Positions 1-11,985 of a stretch of 64,000 bases of DNA are shown piece after piece. The DNA is from Pomphorhynchus laevis (taxonomy: Eukaryota > Acanthocephala > Palaeacanthocephala > Echinorhynchida > Pomphorhynchidae). The stretch's first letter is position 1. The number at the start of each line of letters is the position of its first letter. Position numbers and translations under genes: made by a program. A model generated the notes under the pieces. It was not told where the DNA came from. It did no database searches and worked only from the letters and a program-made list of their open reading frames with translations. The stretch lies in assembly GCA_012934845.2 (NCBI GenBank), contig WNNJ02003720.1, positions 186,001 to 250,000 on the forward strand. Direction: 5' to 3'.

Positions 1-2500
1 TGTGCAAACTTAGACAGTTCTTATGTGGATATTCATATGTTCGCATAGATGGTAACGTTTATTCAATTCATTCACATATAGCGTTTCTCGTACACTATTT
101 ACTGTTACCGTGATCATATTCTTCCAATGTGTAATGTTTATGTGTTGCCCTTTCGTTCAATAGTTTTCGTTCAGGAGCACATGGCGAAAGAAACATTTGT
201 CCGGAATTACGGAATTAATGCTATGACAACAATAAGCATAACAATTGGTGTATTAAAAGCTTTCGGTTTAAATGCGCTAGTGAACGATTTTTCTACCGGA
301 ATAAGTTTTCTTTGCCTTGTCTAAAGTTGGTATCTTTTTGTTTTGTATTTATGTTAAATTAGCTCAAATAATGCACAATTATTTTCGCGTAGTTATTGAA
401 AGTTGATTTAAGCTCCTTAGTTGTCGTTATCTGAATAATCTCTAAGTGATGCATTCCAGGGCTTCCTTCTGTTCTTCATTGCAAAGAACTTATTTTTTTA
501 TTTTTTAATGTGCATATTACATTTGCTCGGTTTGTAGGTCATACTAATATTCTTTGATAATAATTGAAATACACAATATAATGGGGAAGCTATGGAGCTA
601 CTATTTCTAATAACGTATATTACATTTATTTATTTTTCCTACAAAGTGCTCTATATTCTCTATATTCTACATTACTAAATGCAGCACATATGTTCTGCAT
701 GTGATCCATTTTCTGTATTGGCATGATCGTGTCAGTTTGTCTCATCCACATCAGAACTAAATTTGTTGTGTAGTTTCGCTTTTTGCCGACAAATTAATAA
801 TGGCTGAACACTTTCACATAAATGTCTATTTGGTAGAATAGCGCACAGTAAGCAAGATAACGGGATAAGTCCCGTTGTGGTTGTATTAGCAATTGCTACC
901 GAAAATTATAATCTAAACAGACTAAACATCACGAATTGAACTTTACCATGCATTGCGTTATCTAGAAATAAAACAGACGCAAATATCAAAGATTTTCCAA
1001 TGATGGCGACTCGTTTATTTTTTAATTCATAAAAACCTGTTGAATCCGTCAACGATGCCAAATTTATCGTTGCAGAACTTGTAAATATAAATCGCTCGTG
1101 CATTATAATGCGAACGTAATTATATGAGATGAAATGTCTGTGAGATGGAATTGCAATCTTATCAAATTAGGAACATTGTTCATACAATTGAGAGCAATGT
1201 CAATGGTTTACACTAGATTTGCATGTAAATCCGCTGAGATATCTATCTTATCACTTGTCTATTTCCTGCATGTATGCAGATACCCAAATTGAGATTCAAA
1301 CACTCGTTTCATTATACATATAAACCCACGTGGGCAATGGCCGGAAACCAGTGATTTGTATTATTGTGTTAATTGAATGCATTATATATATAATTTCCAG
1401 TATTTTATATTCTACGTAGGCCTTTTCATTTACTGATGCACACATACTGTATGAGTGATTATAAACAGAAAGATCGTGAGTTGAATTGAAAGACTCTACA
1501 TACGCTTTCTTATTTTAATATTAAATTTAATGATATTATCGCTTGAGTTAATAATGTATATCATTTTAATTGCTAAAAAGTCGTTTTCAATCAATTTGTA
1601 TTTAATTTAGACTTGCTCCGAAGCTTTCAAAGAAGCCAATCTCCATGCGTTCTCTGGGAAAACAATCAATAACATCAACTAAATTGTTCGCGATTTCTGA
1701 TCAATTACGTTATTGACAAATGTAGTTAGTTTCTTCTAAGCAAGTTCAAAAAAATCATTCCTTTCAACTTGGCATATCATGAGCTATTATAATATGATTG
1801 ATATTGTTAAAATTTTAATTTAGATATAGCGTGATATTTAGATAAAGTCCGTGATGTGATCATAATTCGCATTGTCTCGTTATTAATCGAAGCCGCTTTA
1901 GTCAATTTTATTCAAACACTAATGTATTAATTGTATATTAATATATAATATTAATATATATTATATTAATAACATATATTAATATATTAATATTATATTC
2001 TTATGTATTCATTGTCATATGATTGAATAATTGCACAGATTTGTGCCGTCCCTTCGGCTCTATGGGTGTATTAAAAAATAGTGGAAGAAAAGTGAATGTA
2101 ACCAACGATAACAACCTTAAAGGAAGTTCCTTAAACGCAATTTCTTATCATTAAGCTACGTTATATATAATCGGATAGATTCTACCGTAAAATTTGATAT
2201 ATTTTTAGTGCGGGTCATGCACATTGACTTTTAAAACGGCTATAATATCCCACAAAAACAAATGTCAATTTTCGGTAATTATTTTTAACGTACAACAAGT
2301 CTTTCAGACTTACGCAATTCGCCAAAAAGTAATTACGGATCTTAGTATAAAGATGATTTAACAAGCAGCAAGATTGAAGCACTAAGATATACAATGCTTC
2401 CTGCACATACGTGTTGACAATTCGACACATGAACTATTAAAGTAGTTTTTAAATGTGGCAGAGGTAACTGATTTTAGCATAATTAATGTTCATTAATTTG
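1..2500. other. AT-rich intergenic stretch
   Basis: I see no exon, RNA gene or recognisable mobile element. The short open frames lack family resemblance and have no convincing splice context. Low-complexity TAATAT runs lie near 1930-1995. Confidence 0.5.
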
Positions 2501-2501
2501 A

Positions 2502-2606
2502 AAACATCTGTTTATAAAGAATTATTAAAGCTGGATTTAAAAAAGGTGGAAAATTTATTTGATATTTCGCTAACCTCTGTTAGCATCTTCCGAAAATTCT
2601 AAAAAT
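2502..2606 (-). repeat. Dispersed hammerhead repeat (family A), decayed copy
   Basis: This copy belongs to the family that forms the 51.5-53.0 kb array. On the minus strand it keeps stem II (GCUAAC pairing with GUUAGC), the GAAA box and the AUAUC end, preceded by the family's GGATC-type flank. The core heptamer reads CGGAAGA instead of CUGAAGA, so a required base is changed and self-cleavage is unlikely. Confidence 0.6.
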
Positions 2607-2811
2607 AAATATTAACGACGTGGTCGATGACCACTCATTTTAATTTTGTTTCTTGGATGTATTAATATCGTTGTATTCCAATCAATGTTTTCTGCAATAT
2701 TGCAGACTTAAATTCATGTCTTTCTTCATAATGATAATTTAATAGACATGATATGAAAAAAGTTTTCTTTATTATTATTGTAAGCTTTCGACACACAGCG
2801 TCCTTTTAAAG

Positions 2812-2990
2812 TCATGTTCTTTTCAATAATAACAAAGAAAACTTTTTTCGGTTTGATATTATCCTCGTGTGGTTATTTGATTCCTATCAGCATCACTATA
2901 CACTACAATCAGCGTGGGTGGACCTCATCATCAGCAGCGAGCCTACGCCTACATTTCGTGTTTCGGTCCCATAATATATTATTATATATA
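2812..2990 (-). repeat. Dispersed repeat with type II-like hammerhead order
   Basis: It is related to the copies at 16.3 kb and 33.2 kb. On the minus strand the order is GGACC, GAAA, a 3-bp hairpin ACA(CGAAA)UGU, A, a weak 4-bp hairpin, CUGAUGA, then GGUCC, which closes on the first GGACC. That is the strand order of a type II hammerhead. Stem I is poor and three extra bases precede the GGUCC strand, so this is motif similarity only. Confidence 0.35.
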
Positions 2991-3264
2991 ATAAATTCTA
3001 TAAATAAATACTTTTATTTGTTTCAAAAATATTAAGTTAAAAACTTCTTACCTTATATAAATCTAGATCAAAGAAAATCGTAAAATAAAAATATTTATTT
3101 TGATAAATATTAAAATATATATTAGCATACGATACAAGTTGATGATCGTTTCAATAGATGTTATTTTAAAGTTCAGATTTAGAGATATGCCTTCTCTAAT
3201 ATTGTTGATAAAAAAGGTAAATATCTTGATATATACCTTTATTATAAATATAATATTAATATAT

Positions 3265-3400
3265 TTATATTAATTTTTTGAAGATGTTAACAGCAGTTAG
3301 CAAAATATCAAATAAAATTTTCCCCTGTTTTTGATCTAGATCCAATAATTCTTTATCAATAATGGATCATTATCAACTATTTACAACCTGTTTATATTAA
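3265..3400 (+). repeat. Dispersed hammerhead repeat (family A), decayed copy
   Basis: The copy contains the family stem II (GUUAAC with GUUAGC) and the downstream flank ending in ATTATCAACTATTT. The core reads UUGAAGA and the GAAA box reads AAAA, so it should be inactive. It lies head to head with the copy at 2.5 kb, as other copies of this family do. Confidence 0.55.
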
Positions 3401-3429
3401 TATTAATTAAACATATTAGCGAAAAGAGG

Positions 3430-4345
3430 TAAAATTTTAATTGGAAGATGATTTGCAATAAATGACGTTTCTAATTACGATGAATTGTAAGATTGCAGCT
3501 CAACATGAGCACGGAAATATTTCCTATAGTTATGTCATTTAGTTTTCAATAAAGACAGAGGATACTAATTTAGATACATGTACCTCTATGCATAAATTAA
3601 ATTTTATATAAAATGCCTTACATCGAAGCAAATAATCACTCATGAAGAGAATATATTTTTGTATTTGAAAGAAGTTAAATATTTCTTTATTTTTCGATTA
3701 CACAGAAATCAGATAATTTATAAATCGGTATTGTAGATGGCATTGTCCACAAACTGTGGACAATGTTTTTGATCATTGTTTTTGATTAAACAAATAATTT
3801 TTCTTAATAATGCATAATGTGTGAAAAATATCGATATAAAGATAAGTAGCCGAAAACGCTGTCATGTAAACACAACTTGGCTTAATCTAGAATTAAATCA
3901 TTGATTTTCCGATTTATCAATCTACGGGCTTTCTGGACTACTTACCAAACGAGCAACCGACCAAGTTGATGAGCGCATTTTCTATATATGTTATTAAATA
4001 TTTTTTAGAACGAGTGTAAAGAATCCGTGGACAGAAGCAACAACATCCGCATAAGACTTCTTAAGTTGATAATATCGCATTGCAGTATCACTTAATTTTT
4101 GCTTGAAATAAAATAAATCCATAGATTAAAACAACCGAAATAAGATTTTTCTTCTGGTTAACTGTTTGCTTACAAATTAAGAGTAACATCTACAACGATG
4201 CTAACTAAACTTCGAACAAATGTATTGATCTAGCAGTCTCCAAGAATATGACGTAAGATATAGCATATTGACTGTTTGTTCGTAAAGATGCCATAAAGAT
4301 ATCCAGTTTCGAATATGGATAAATGTGATGATATTCATATGGATA

Positions 4346-4349
<4 letters not shown>
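3430..4349. other. AT-rich intergenic stretch
   Basis: Nothing recognised: no exon with matching splice sites, no RNA gene and no repeat shared with the rest of the window. Confidence 0.45.

Positions 4350-4407
<58 letters not shown>
4350..4407. repeat. (TA)n microsatellite
   Basis: An uninterrupted run of about 29 TA dinucleotides, downstream of the NDUFAF4 gene. Confidence 0.95.
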
Positions 4408-4409
<2 letters not shown>

Positions 4410-4674
4410 ATTAAATATAAGTGAACAAATGATGTTTTGATTTATTTTAAATATCAATGACGACTAGCATGTGGTAAAAAATAAGTAAATTTATTCGCCT
4501 TTAAATTTTGTTATTTTTAGTAAAACGACAAAATAAGGCTTTACTGGATTGTCTAAAACTGTTGATAAGATTATCTAAAACTGAAAAGTTTCTAACTTTT
4601 CTTACTACAGGGGAAAAATTAACAGACAATTTACTCAAAAACCATACGAAAATAACCTTGTGTTATTATTCAGC

Positions 4675-7600
4675 TCACTGTGTAAACGTTTCAGATTGCG
4701 CTTTCACAGAAAATGACTGATATGTGTCTAACAGTTTTCTTGTTGTATCTACGGGCAGCTTGTATTCAAGAGCAAGATTTTCGACTGTAAACATATCTGG
4801 ATCGTTGTTGAACTTCATAGTTAAATCAAACAGGCGTCTGACAGAGATACATCCTTCTGGAATCTGATTAGGTTCTTCGTACCCGTGATCACCAAATTCG
4901 GCTTTAGTCTGATCGTCAGCAAATTCCCATTTAATCGCATTGTCGGGTATCTTGCTTTGCTAAAAGTTTAAAATACGAATATACTATATTGTATATTACG
5001 AATATATTAAAATATATTTATATAAAAGATATTCATATAAATATATATTCATATAAAATATGAATATATGTTGGGTCGAGGAATAGGGGCCGAAACCTGA
5101 TAGCATAGCAGTTCCTCCTGATGACCACCAATTTTATTTTTATTTACCATTATGTTTAATTTATAAACAATTTAATATACATATACTCATTTACTTGATC
5201 TGATATACAACATTTTTAAAACAATTAAGACAACACATATATCTATCAATTAAGCCATGATAAAATACTAATAATTAAATCAAATAAGACCGATTTATTA
5301 TCATTTCGAAAAATATATGCAAATATTAACCTGAATTTATGACAACGACATAATTAAATTATACTGGTAGCAAACCATTCACTACATTTTAATATAGTGC
5401 CTAAATAAAAGTAGAATCAAGTATACTTGATATTATATATCTTAATTTTCAAGAAATATTTCAGTGCGTGAAAATTCGTAAAATTTAAAAAATTTTAAAT
5501 TATTTTTTAATGAAACAAAAATTAAATAAAATAAATGAAAAATACAACTAGTAACTTAATATTACGTTTGAGTATTATACGAAATAACATTATTATTTGT
5601 AGAGGATACTTTGATAATTTAATTAAAATATAGATTTCATTAAACTTAAATATTTTAGAACTACAACTAACTCAAATGTAATTAAATATATAAATTAGCA
5701 ACTTAATATTTAAAATATATTTAAACGTTTATGCATAGAATGCTTATCGATAAGATAGTCAATAATACAGTTAGTGTTAATTGAGTTTATTTAAATTTAA
5801 TTATTTAACTTATATAGTAATATATGATCAGCAAAATACATGAAGATGTAATATGCATCTGATTTCAATGTGTTGTTTCGATGGAGCAAAATCCAACAAT
5901 AGCGCAGCAATTCCTTTTGATAATATATTATCTTTAACCTAAAAAAAGTATATTATCTAATTAAAAATTATCAAAATTAATAAAACACTCGTTAACAATA
6001 TTTTAATGTGTGCAGCTTTATCTAACCGATATAACTTATTGACAATTCGGTGAGATTAAATTAATTATCTTGTTGACATTATCAATTTGTAGTATGACAG
6101 ATTGGTTGTTAATGAACAGAAGAGCGACATTATAAAAATTTGTCTACATAAAAGTACTTGGAGATTTGTTAACGCGGTGCTTGTAACGTTTATTTTATGT
6201 TTGTAAGAGGTAATGATACGAAATACATGATGTCGCTTTAATGTGATCTAAGAAGGAGTAAAGGTTATCTATTGTACATCAATTCATTATAAAAAGTTTA
6301 TCTAAAATAATAAATTCACTTAACAAGCATTTTGTAAAGAATTTACAAAAGGTATATATATAATAGTAGTGCACGGATGTGCTGAGTAGACAACGGTCCA
6401 GGATTTCTTACGAAATTCGGCATTTATACTAAATGGTGTTGCTTGATAGACTGGACTTCGATTCACGACTTTCAATCACCATGTCACTTCTATACGTGCA
6501 CTACTATTATACATGCCGTATCCATTAAGGATTCAACGAGTGCAGCGACAATTCAGCAACAACCTCTGCCTAGTGTTTAAGGATGGTCCGCACAGCAATT
6601 CGATCTGGTAAAGAGCGTAAGCCTCAGACAATTAAGCAAAGTGTCGGAAACGCCTTTATTCACAATGTCACACAGGCAACCGAAACGGCCAGTGAGTACT
6701 TCATTCTACTGATGAGTGTTGCCGGGTACTCATTGGTCGTCTAGAAGTGACATGGTGACTGAAAGTCGTGAATCGAAGTCCAGTCTATCAAGCAACACCA
6801 TTTAGTATAAATGCCGTATTTCGTAAGAAATCCTGGACCGTTGTCTACTCAGCACATCCGTGCACTACTATTATACCTGCCGTATCCATTTAGGATCCAA
6901 CGAGTGCAGCGACAATTCAGCAACAACCTCTGCCTAGTGTTTAAGGATGGTCCGCACAGCAATTCGATCTGGTAAAGAGCGTAATCCTCAGACAATTAAG
7001 CAAAGTGTCGGAAACGCCTTTATTCACAATGTCACACTGGCAACCGAAACGGCCAGTGAGTACTTCATTCTACTGATGAGTGTTGCCGGGTACTCATTGG
7101 TCGTCTAGAAGTGGCATGGTGACTGAAAGTCGTGAATCAAAGTCCTGTCTAACAAGCAACAGCATTACATGTATTGAATATTATCATCAAATCAAACTCG
7201 GGAGCCCATTGAGGCTGCTTTCAAACAAATCGTTAAACAAATCAAGAATCAAGTAACAGCATTATATATACCCAAATCGAAACATTTCGACAACAGAAAA
7301 TATAATCAGAACTACCAAATAAATTGAAAGTACAACGAAAATAAAATTGTGTTGTCTAAGCCATTGACACCGTTTTAAAAAAATACATACGATTGTATGT
7401 ATGCAATTTTCTGAAGATGCTAACAGAGGTCAGCGAAATATCAAATGCATTTTTCCTCCTTTATTTAAATGCAGATCCAATAATTTTTTATCAATTATGG
7501 ATTATTATCAACTAATTAAAATTGTATATATTAATATTCATTCTACTTTGCTTTTTTCAAAAAATAGCTATATCGGCAGCATATAATGGTTGTTCTCCAT

Positions 7601-9054
7601 ATAATAAAATATCGAATTATAAACGCAAATAGCTATTTCGTGACCATATAATGTTATGTGATTTAATTTGGCTGAAAGAATAGTCGATGCATACTTGTGC
7701 TTATTAAGAATAAGAAATCCTGTCAAATAATATAAAATGTTACTAGAAAATGTTACTAGAAAATGTTACTCTAAGAACTTTGTTTTATAAAACACTATCA
7801 CAGACAATTTGTGTCAGATTATTATACTTTCCAATTAAATGGAACAAAAACAGCAGCAAATTATTATACCTGTTCGCCTGATAGGCCGGCAGTAGTGTTA
7901 ACTCTAAGCAATTTCAGATTCTCGATTAGGGCACGGTTACGACGATCACTTTCATCAATAGCTAGAATTTAGGAATTTGTATTAAAAATTGGTTGAAACG
8001 TTCTACAATACGTCAGTATTTAATCGATTAACATTGCAAATATATTTGCATAGACAGGATATTTTAAGCTTAATCCAAGAATGTAATTTTTATCTTTTAG
8101 AATATGATATTTTAATAAAACTCTGATTCTCAAAATGTATATTTATATTGACAGTTTGTATAATTTGTATAAAATAAGATTATCACGGCATGAATTATTG
8201 TTATGTCCTGGATTTGGTCAACGAACAAGCGCATTCGTCGTATATTTAGGAAAATACCTAATTTGGGTATTTAGGTAATTAGGTATTAGGCCCAAATACC
8301 TAATTTTCAATGTCAATTTTATGTCTCTATTTATTATCACTGTTAATGAAGTCATTATTATTACTAATAATGACATCAATATGAGTCATATATCTGTGAA
8401 TTATGTCATTACGACAATCATCCGTTGGTACACGTTTGTAGATGTCCAAATGCAAATTTTTAATGTCTATTATGCCTCGATAATGTCAATTGATATAACA
8501 GTTAAAAAGCAAAAGCAAATATATCATTAAACTGATTATTATACTATTTTTATTAAATAATATCCAGTTTGCCTATCCAAGTTTACTGTACTTATCCAAC
8601 TAACTTTTAGGTTGAAGAATAAACACGGTATAACACTAATTGTCTTTTTGTTAAGTTCTTTTCATTTAAGGTGATTTCCGTTTTTATTTTTATTATCGAA
8701 AATATAAGATAATATAAATATATGTTTTACAGTAGAGATAATGAAATTGAAATCATTTATAACGATTAAAGCACACGTTATTACAGTAACGTATCCAGCA
8801 CATATCTCTTGACCATCACCTGGGGGAATGTTATTAATTTAGAACAAATAAAATTATACTGACTCGATTATTCAAATATATATATACTCTGATTGCTTAC
8901 TTTCTATTTTTGGTGTGATTGAAGTTCTGTAATTCGTTGAATCTCGATTTTTAGCAGCATTTATTGATTCACACTTTTCTATATATTTAATAGATCTGTT
9001 GAGAGAATTAATTTTCCAAAATGGCCGTTTTATAAATCTGATGTAATTACCCAT
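4675..9054 (-). CDS. NDUFAF4: Complex I assembly factor NDUFAF4 (three exons)
   Basis: NDUFAF4 is a mitochondrial chaperone for early assembly of respiratory complex I. Exons on the minus strand are 9054-8901 (ATG, donor GTAAGC), 7961-7870 (acceptor TCTAG, donor GTATAA) and 4959-4675 (acceptor TTTTAG, stop TGA). The phases agree exactly and give 176 aa, against 175 aa in human. The N-terminus MGN followed by basic residues resembles the human MGALVIRG start; the middle has a DESDRRNRALIENLKLLRV block matching the KDEKLLSFLKDVYV region; the C-terminal exon has IPEGCISV and LALEYKL, matching IPKGKISI and IMQEYQL. Intron 1 is about 0.94 kb. Intron 2 is about 2.9 kb and is filled with repeats, several carrying ribozyme motifs antisense to the gene. 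A small extra exon between exons 1 and 2 cannot be excluded, since the human protein is longer there. Confidence 0.85.
5066..5215 (+). repeat. PLE 3'-end element (family B), truncated copy
   Basis: A copy of the structured tail that follows PLE reverse transcriptase remnants at 12.5 kb and 41.9 kb. It contains the conserved CCGAAACCTGATAGCATAG block, then CTGATGACC and a degenerate element end. It sits in intron 2 of NDUFAF4, antisense to the gene. Confidence 0.7.
5220..6360. other. NDUFAF4 intron 2, AT-rich
   Basis: No exon, RNA gene or shared repeat recognised. The stretch lies between the family B tail and the tandem/inverted repeat. Confidence 0.45.
6675..6746 (+). ncRNA. Hammerhead-like ribozyme, permuted strand order (copy 1)
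   Basis: All hammerhead parts are visible: GGCAAC (stem II 3' strand) at 6675, GAAA at 6682-6685, stem III 6685-6699 pairing with 6726-6740 (15 bp including two G-U pairs), UUCUA (stem I 5' strand) at 6704, CUGAUGA at 6709-6715, GUUGCC (stem II 5' strand) at 6718, then C17 at 6741 after CGU, and UAGAA (stem I 3' strand). The linear order (IIb-GAAA-IIIa-Ia-CUGAUGA-IIa-IIIb-GUC-Ib) is not a circular permutation of the type I/II/III order. The fold would be pseudoknotted, or would form between neighbouring tandem copies. The expected cut would follow 6741. Confidence 0.5.
7039..7110 (+). ncRNA. Hammerhead-like ribozyme, permuted strand order (copy 2)
   Basis: Identical in the core to the motif 364 bp upstream: GGCAAC at 7039, CUGAUGA at 7073-7079, expected cleavage base at 7105. 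The tandem spacing means the stem I/core/II strand of copy 1 could pair with the two other strands of copy 2 and give an ordinary nested type I hammerhead with a loop of roughly 320 nt on stem II. Confidence 0.5.
7401..7525 (+). repeat. Dispersed hammerhead repeat (family A)
   Basis: It contains CUGAAGA-U-GCUAAC and GUCAGC-GAAA-UAUC, with the usual downstream flank. Stem I differs in sequence from other copies but still pairs: GCAAUUUU before the core against AAAUGC after it, with bulges. The core is intact, so cleavage is conceivable, although stem II has a weakened pair. It is antisense to NDUFAF4. Confidence 0.6.
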
Positions 9055-11035
9055 TTATCAATAGCTCTAAAACTTGATATTATCCAAAGTACAATAATTT
9101 AATGAACAGAATATGTAAAAATAAAAGCTAGTTTTTTATGTTTGTGGCTTTCAATCTTTCTGAAAAGTATTTATTAAATTTTACACTATTTTAGAGAGTC
9201 CATCTACTTAGTAATTGAGAAAGTTATTATGGTATTAGAAAAATAACTTTTAATTTTCAGCAAAACAATGATGACGTAATAACTTTCTCTGTATATAAAT
9301 TAACATATCTAAATTGTAATATTTTAATGTTATATCACATGTCCATAGCTGTCAAAGGTTTAGTTCGCTATGATTCGTAAAAATGATTGATCTTCGTAAA
9401 TTGATAAAAAAATATTTTAAATTTAAATGAAAATTTGATATTATGATGTATATTTATTTTTACATATTTAAGATCTCCGAATTTATAAATTAGTAGAATA
9501 ATTGTTTCTTTAATTGACAATAAATATCAGTTTTAAAATGTAGAATAGCGAAAAATCAATTTCCAGATCCGGAAGAATGTGATGAAATGTTTCAAAAAAT
9601 AATATAAATCATAAATTTGTAAGTGCAATAATTTTTAGAATGACTTGAAGTAGACTATCACATTTATCCTATTTAGATGTTAAAATGATAAAATGAAAGT
9701 TTAAATCATATCAGCTAAATGTTACACCTTTTAAAAGGCGGTTTAAATATTAGACCGTCTCTAACACCTTTCATCTTTATTAATCTTTTTTAATCCCATT
9801 TAATCTTCATTTACTTATTTTAACCATTAGATCATGTCAACCAATTTTTATCTCCGATATGCCATCATTTACATATTTTAGCCTCCTTTACTTGCTTTAA
9901 ACATCATTTACCCCTATATGATCCCCTTACACTATTCTATCTTATTTGCTTTACGCCTTTTTGCGTTTGTTTTCTAGAAACTCATCGTTATTTAAAAATA
10001 TAATTTGTACCTTTTTAGATTATCAAGATAAACTTTATACGACTGCAGAATGTGTTAAGAGGGTCAAAGGGGATTTATACGACTTGTAGAATATGTAAAG
10101 AGGGATTAAAAGGGAATTCAATATGTTAAAGTCAGTTTAAATGAGGTTAAATTATGTTTTATTCTAAAAGAATATTTCGATCATTATTTTAATTTTTATT
10201 ATGAAAAAGTATTATCATAAATTTTGACAGTAGATGCACGTTCTAAAATAGTATAAAATAATGTGATAATTTTGTTTCAGAGGCGCTAAACCAAAAAGAA
10301 CAATAAAAAATTATATCTGCGTAATCTAATTTTTAATTATTAATATATTAGGCATTTAAAATTAACCTTGGAGCTGATAGCGACAATTTTGCATATATGT
10401 TATAGCAGCATTCTGAAGAAATGAAAATTAAATTTGTTTACAAATTTTTGATTTATGAACTGTTAAATTTAATATAGCTGTTAAATTTGTTCACAAACGA
10501 ACTAAAGAATTTATTTGTAAGTATATGTTCGTTTTTTCAAACTGAAAAACACGCTTTCTTGTTAACACCATGCTAAGTTACTCTTGAAATCTAGTTTCGC
10601 TACTCCATCTCGTAAATGTGTTATGCTGAATGATTTACTGCACTATTTTGTACATAAAATATCATTATGACGAATGAGCTTAATTGACAGAACTTAATTT
10701 AGTAGAATATTTATCGTTATAGAATTCAAAAAATATGGATTAATAACACTAATGCAAAACTATTAAAGAAATTTCCTAGTAGAAAATAGAAATATACATA
10801 GAAATAGCTGCAATCCATATATATAGACGTGTCCACGGCATGTTGATCTACTGGATTATGTCATGGCATGCAAAGTCATATTCGGATGCCTCCTCGCGGC
10901 ACACTCTGGGCATTGTCAGTAGATTGGAATTGTTAATGATAGCTAAATCTTACGGCGGCATACTTTGTCTATGATATAGCGCAAATCTATAAATGCCTTG
11001 TGTATAAATAATTATACAACAGCTGAGCGAACTGA
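9055..11035. other. AT-rich intergenic stretch upstream of NDUFAF4
   Basis: This should hold the NDUFAF4 promoter, but no TATA or other element stands out. A less AT-rich block at about 10820-10990 matches nothing else in the window. No exon recognised. Confidence 0.4.
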
Positions 11036-11400
11036 GTGAACAAACGTTTGCTCCGTTTAATTCACATCCTGAAGAAAGCTAAGTGGGCCCTGAAACGGGC
11101 CCAACATATGGCATTGAAAGGGAAAACCAAGGTACGCCTTTGGGGTACTTGTGCTATCTCGCGATTAGTCTTCTTTTCGAGAGGACGTCCCCCGGAGCAA
11201 ATACTAAGGTTTCTTAAGCTCCTCGTCTCTCGTTTACCCAGCATAGTCCGCGCCGATTGGATTCTTCGGGGGGTGAAAGACCCCGGGTGGTTCAGTCGGA
11301 AGGCGGCGTGTTGGATCGGTTGGGGGGTCAGATCCCCCTGGACCTGAGGCCGTGAGACGATCGAAAGAAGACGGTTTGACAATTCGATGTTTTGGTATCC
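11036..11400 (+). repeat. GC-rich dispersed repeat (family D)
   Basis: A GC-rich island shared with 36750-37040, 38045-38285, 60215-60505 and, in part, 33430-33590, all on the other strand. It begins with CTGAAGAAAGC and a GGGCCCTGAAACGGGCCC hairpin and continues through a block containing CCCCGGGTGGTTCAGTCGG. Long open frames on both strands here are by-products of the base composition, since copies elsewhere do not keep them. Confidence 0.8.
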
Positions 11401-11985
11401 ATTGATGATTTGACGTTTTGACTGTTTTGTTATGACCATGTCTTATTTAACTGTTTGTATTTTTAATAAAATTCATACTTACTTAATTCACAAACGAACG
11501 GATCAAATAAAACCTCCGAAACGGTCATGTTATGTACATATAATAATGCAGCATCGAACACGGGTGTAATCTCTGGCTTATTAGTTAGTAGACTATAAGT
11601 TAAAAAGTCTAAATAGCTCAATATCATCAATATGCGATTTGATGAACATAATTTTCAGAATCTAATCAGCTAAGTATTTGACAAGTAACACTTCACTGTT
11701 TAGTGATTTATTTAATACCATCAGTGAAGATATTTTAGTAATCCTTGAAAAATCACAGAAATTCGGATGCTTACGCAATTTCAAGTACAATTAACGAAAG
11801 TTGGTGTTGATGTGTAAAATCATTAATGGAAAATGATTTCACCACCTGACAATTTGGTAATTTCGTCTTCATAATTTTGTGTAATGAAAAATTTTGGACA
11901 AAATTAGACAAGCAATTGATTTTATTGAGATAAAAATGTATTCATTACATTTTACAACTGTGCAAAAACTAAATCTAAACTATAT
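11400..11985. other. AT-rich spacer
   Basis: Nothing recognised between the family D repeat and the PLE remnant. Confidence 0.4.

Larger units (their letters stand above)
6364..7175 (+). repeat. Tandem and inverted repeat, 364-bp period
   Basis: A repeat unit of 364 bp occurs about 1.8 times in direct orientation from about 6515; for example GCCGTATCCATT recurs 364 bp apart. A further part (about 6365-6510) is an inverted copy of the segment at about 6735-6880. The repeat is much less AT-rich than its surroundings. It lies in NDUFAF4 intron 2. Each direct unit holds the ribozyme-like motif listed separately. Confidence 0.85.

Noticed and set aside
127-3035. Several short open frames in the first 3 kb.
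   Set aside because: Each is under 75 codons, with no domain, no conserved composition and no splice sites.
8750-8835. Small exon between NDUFAF4 exons 1 and 2 on the minus strand (acceptor CCCCCAG).
   Set aside because: It has no matching donor that keeps the phase, while exons 1 and 2 join directly in phase and give the usual protein length.
11036-11439. Overlapping long open frames on both strands (103 and 125 codons).
   Set aside because: They lie in GC-rich repeat family D, other copies do not keep the frames, and no protein family is recognisable.
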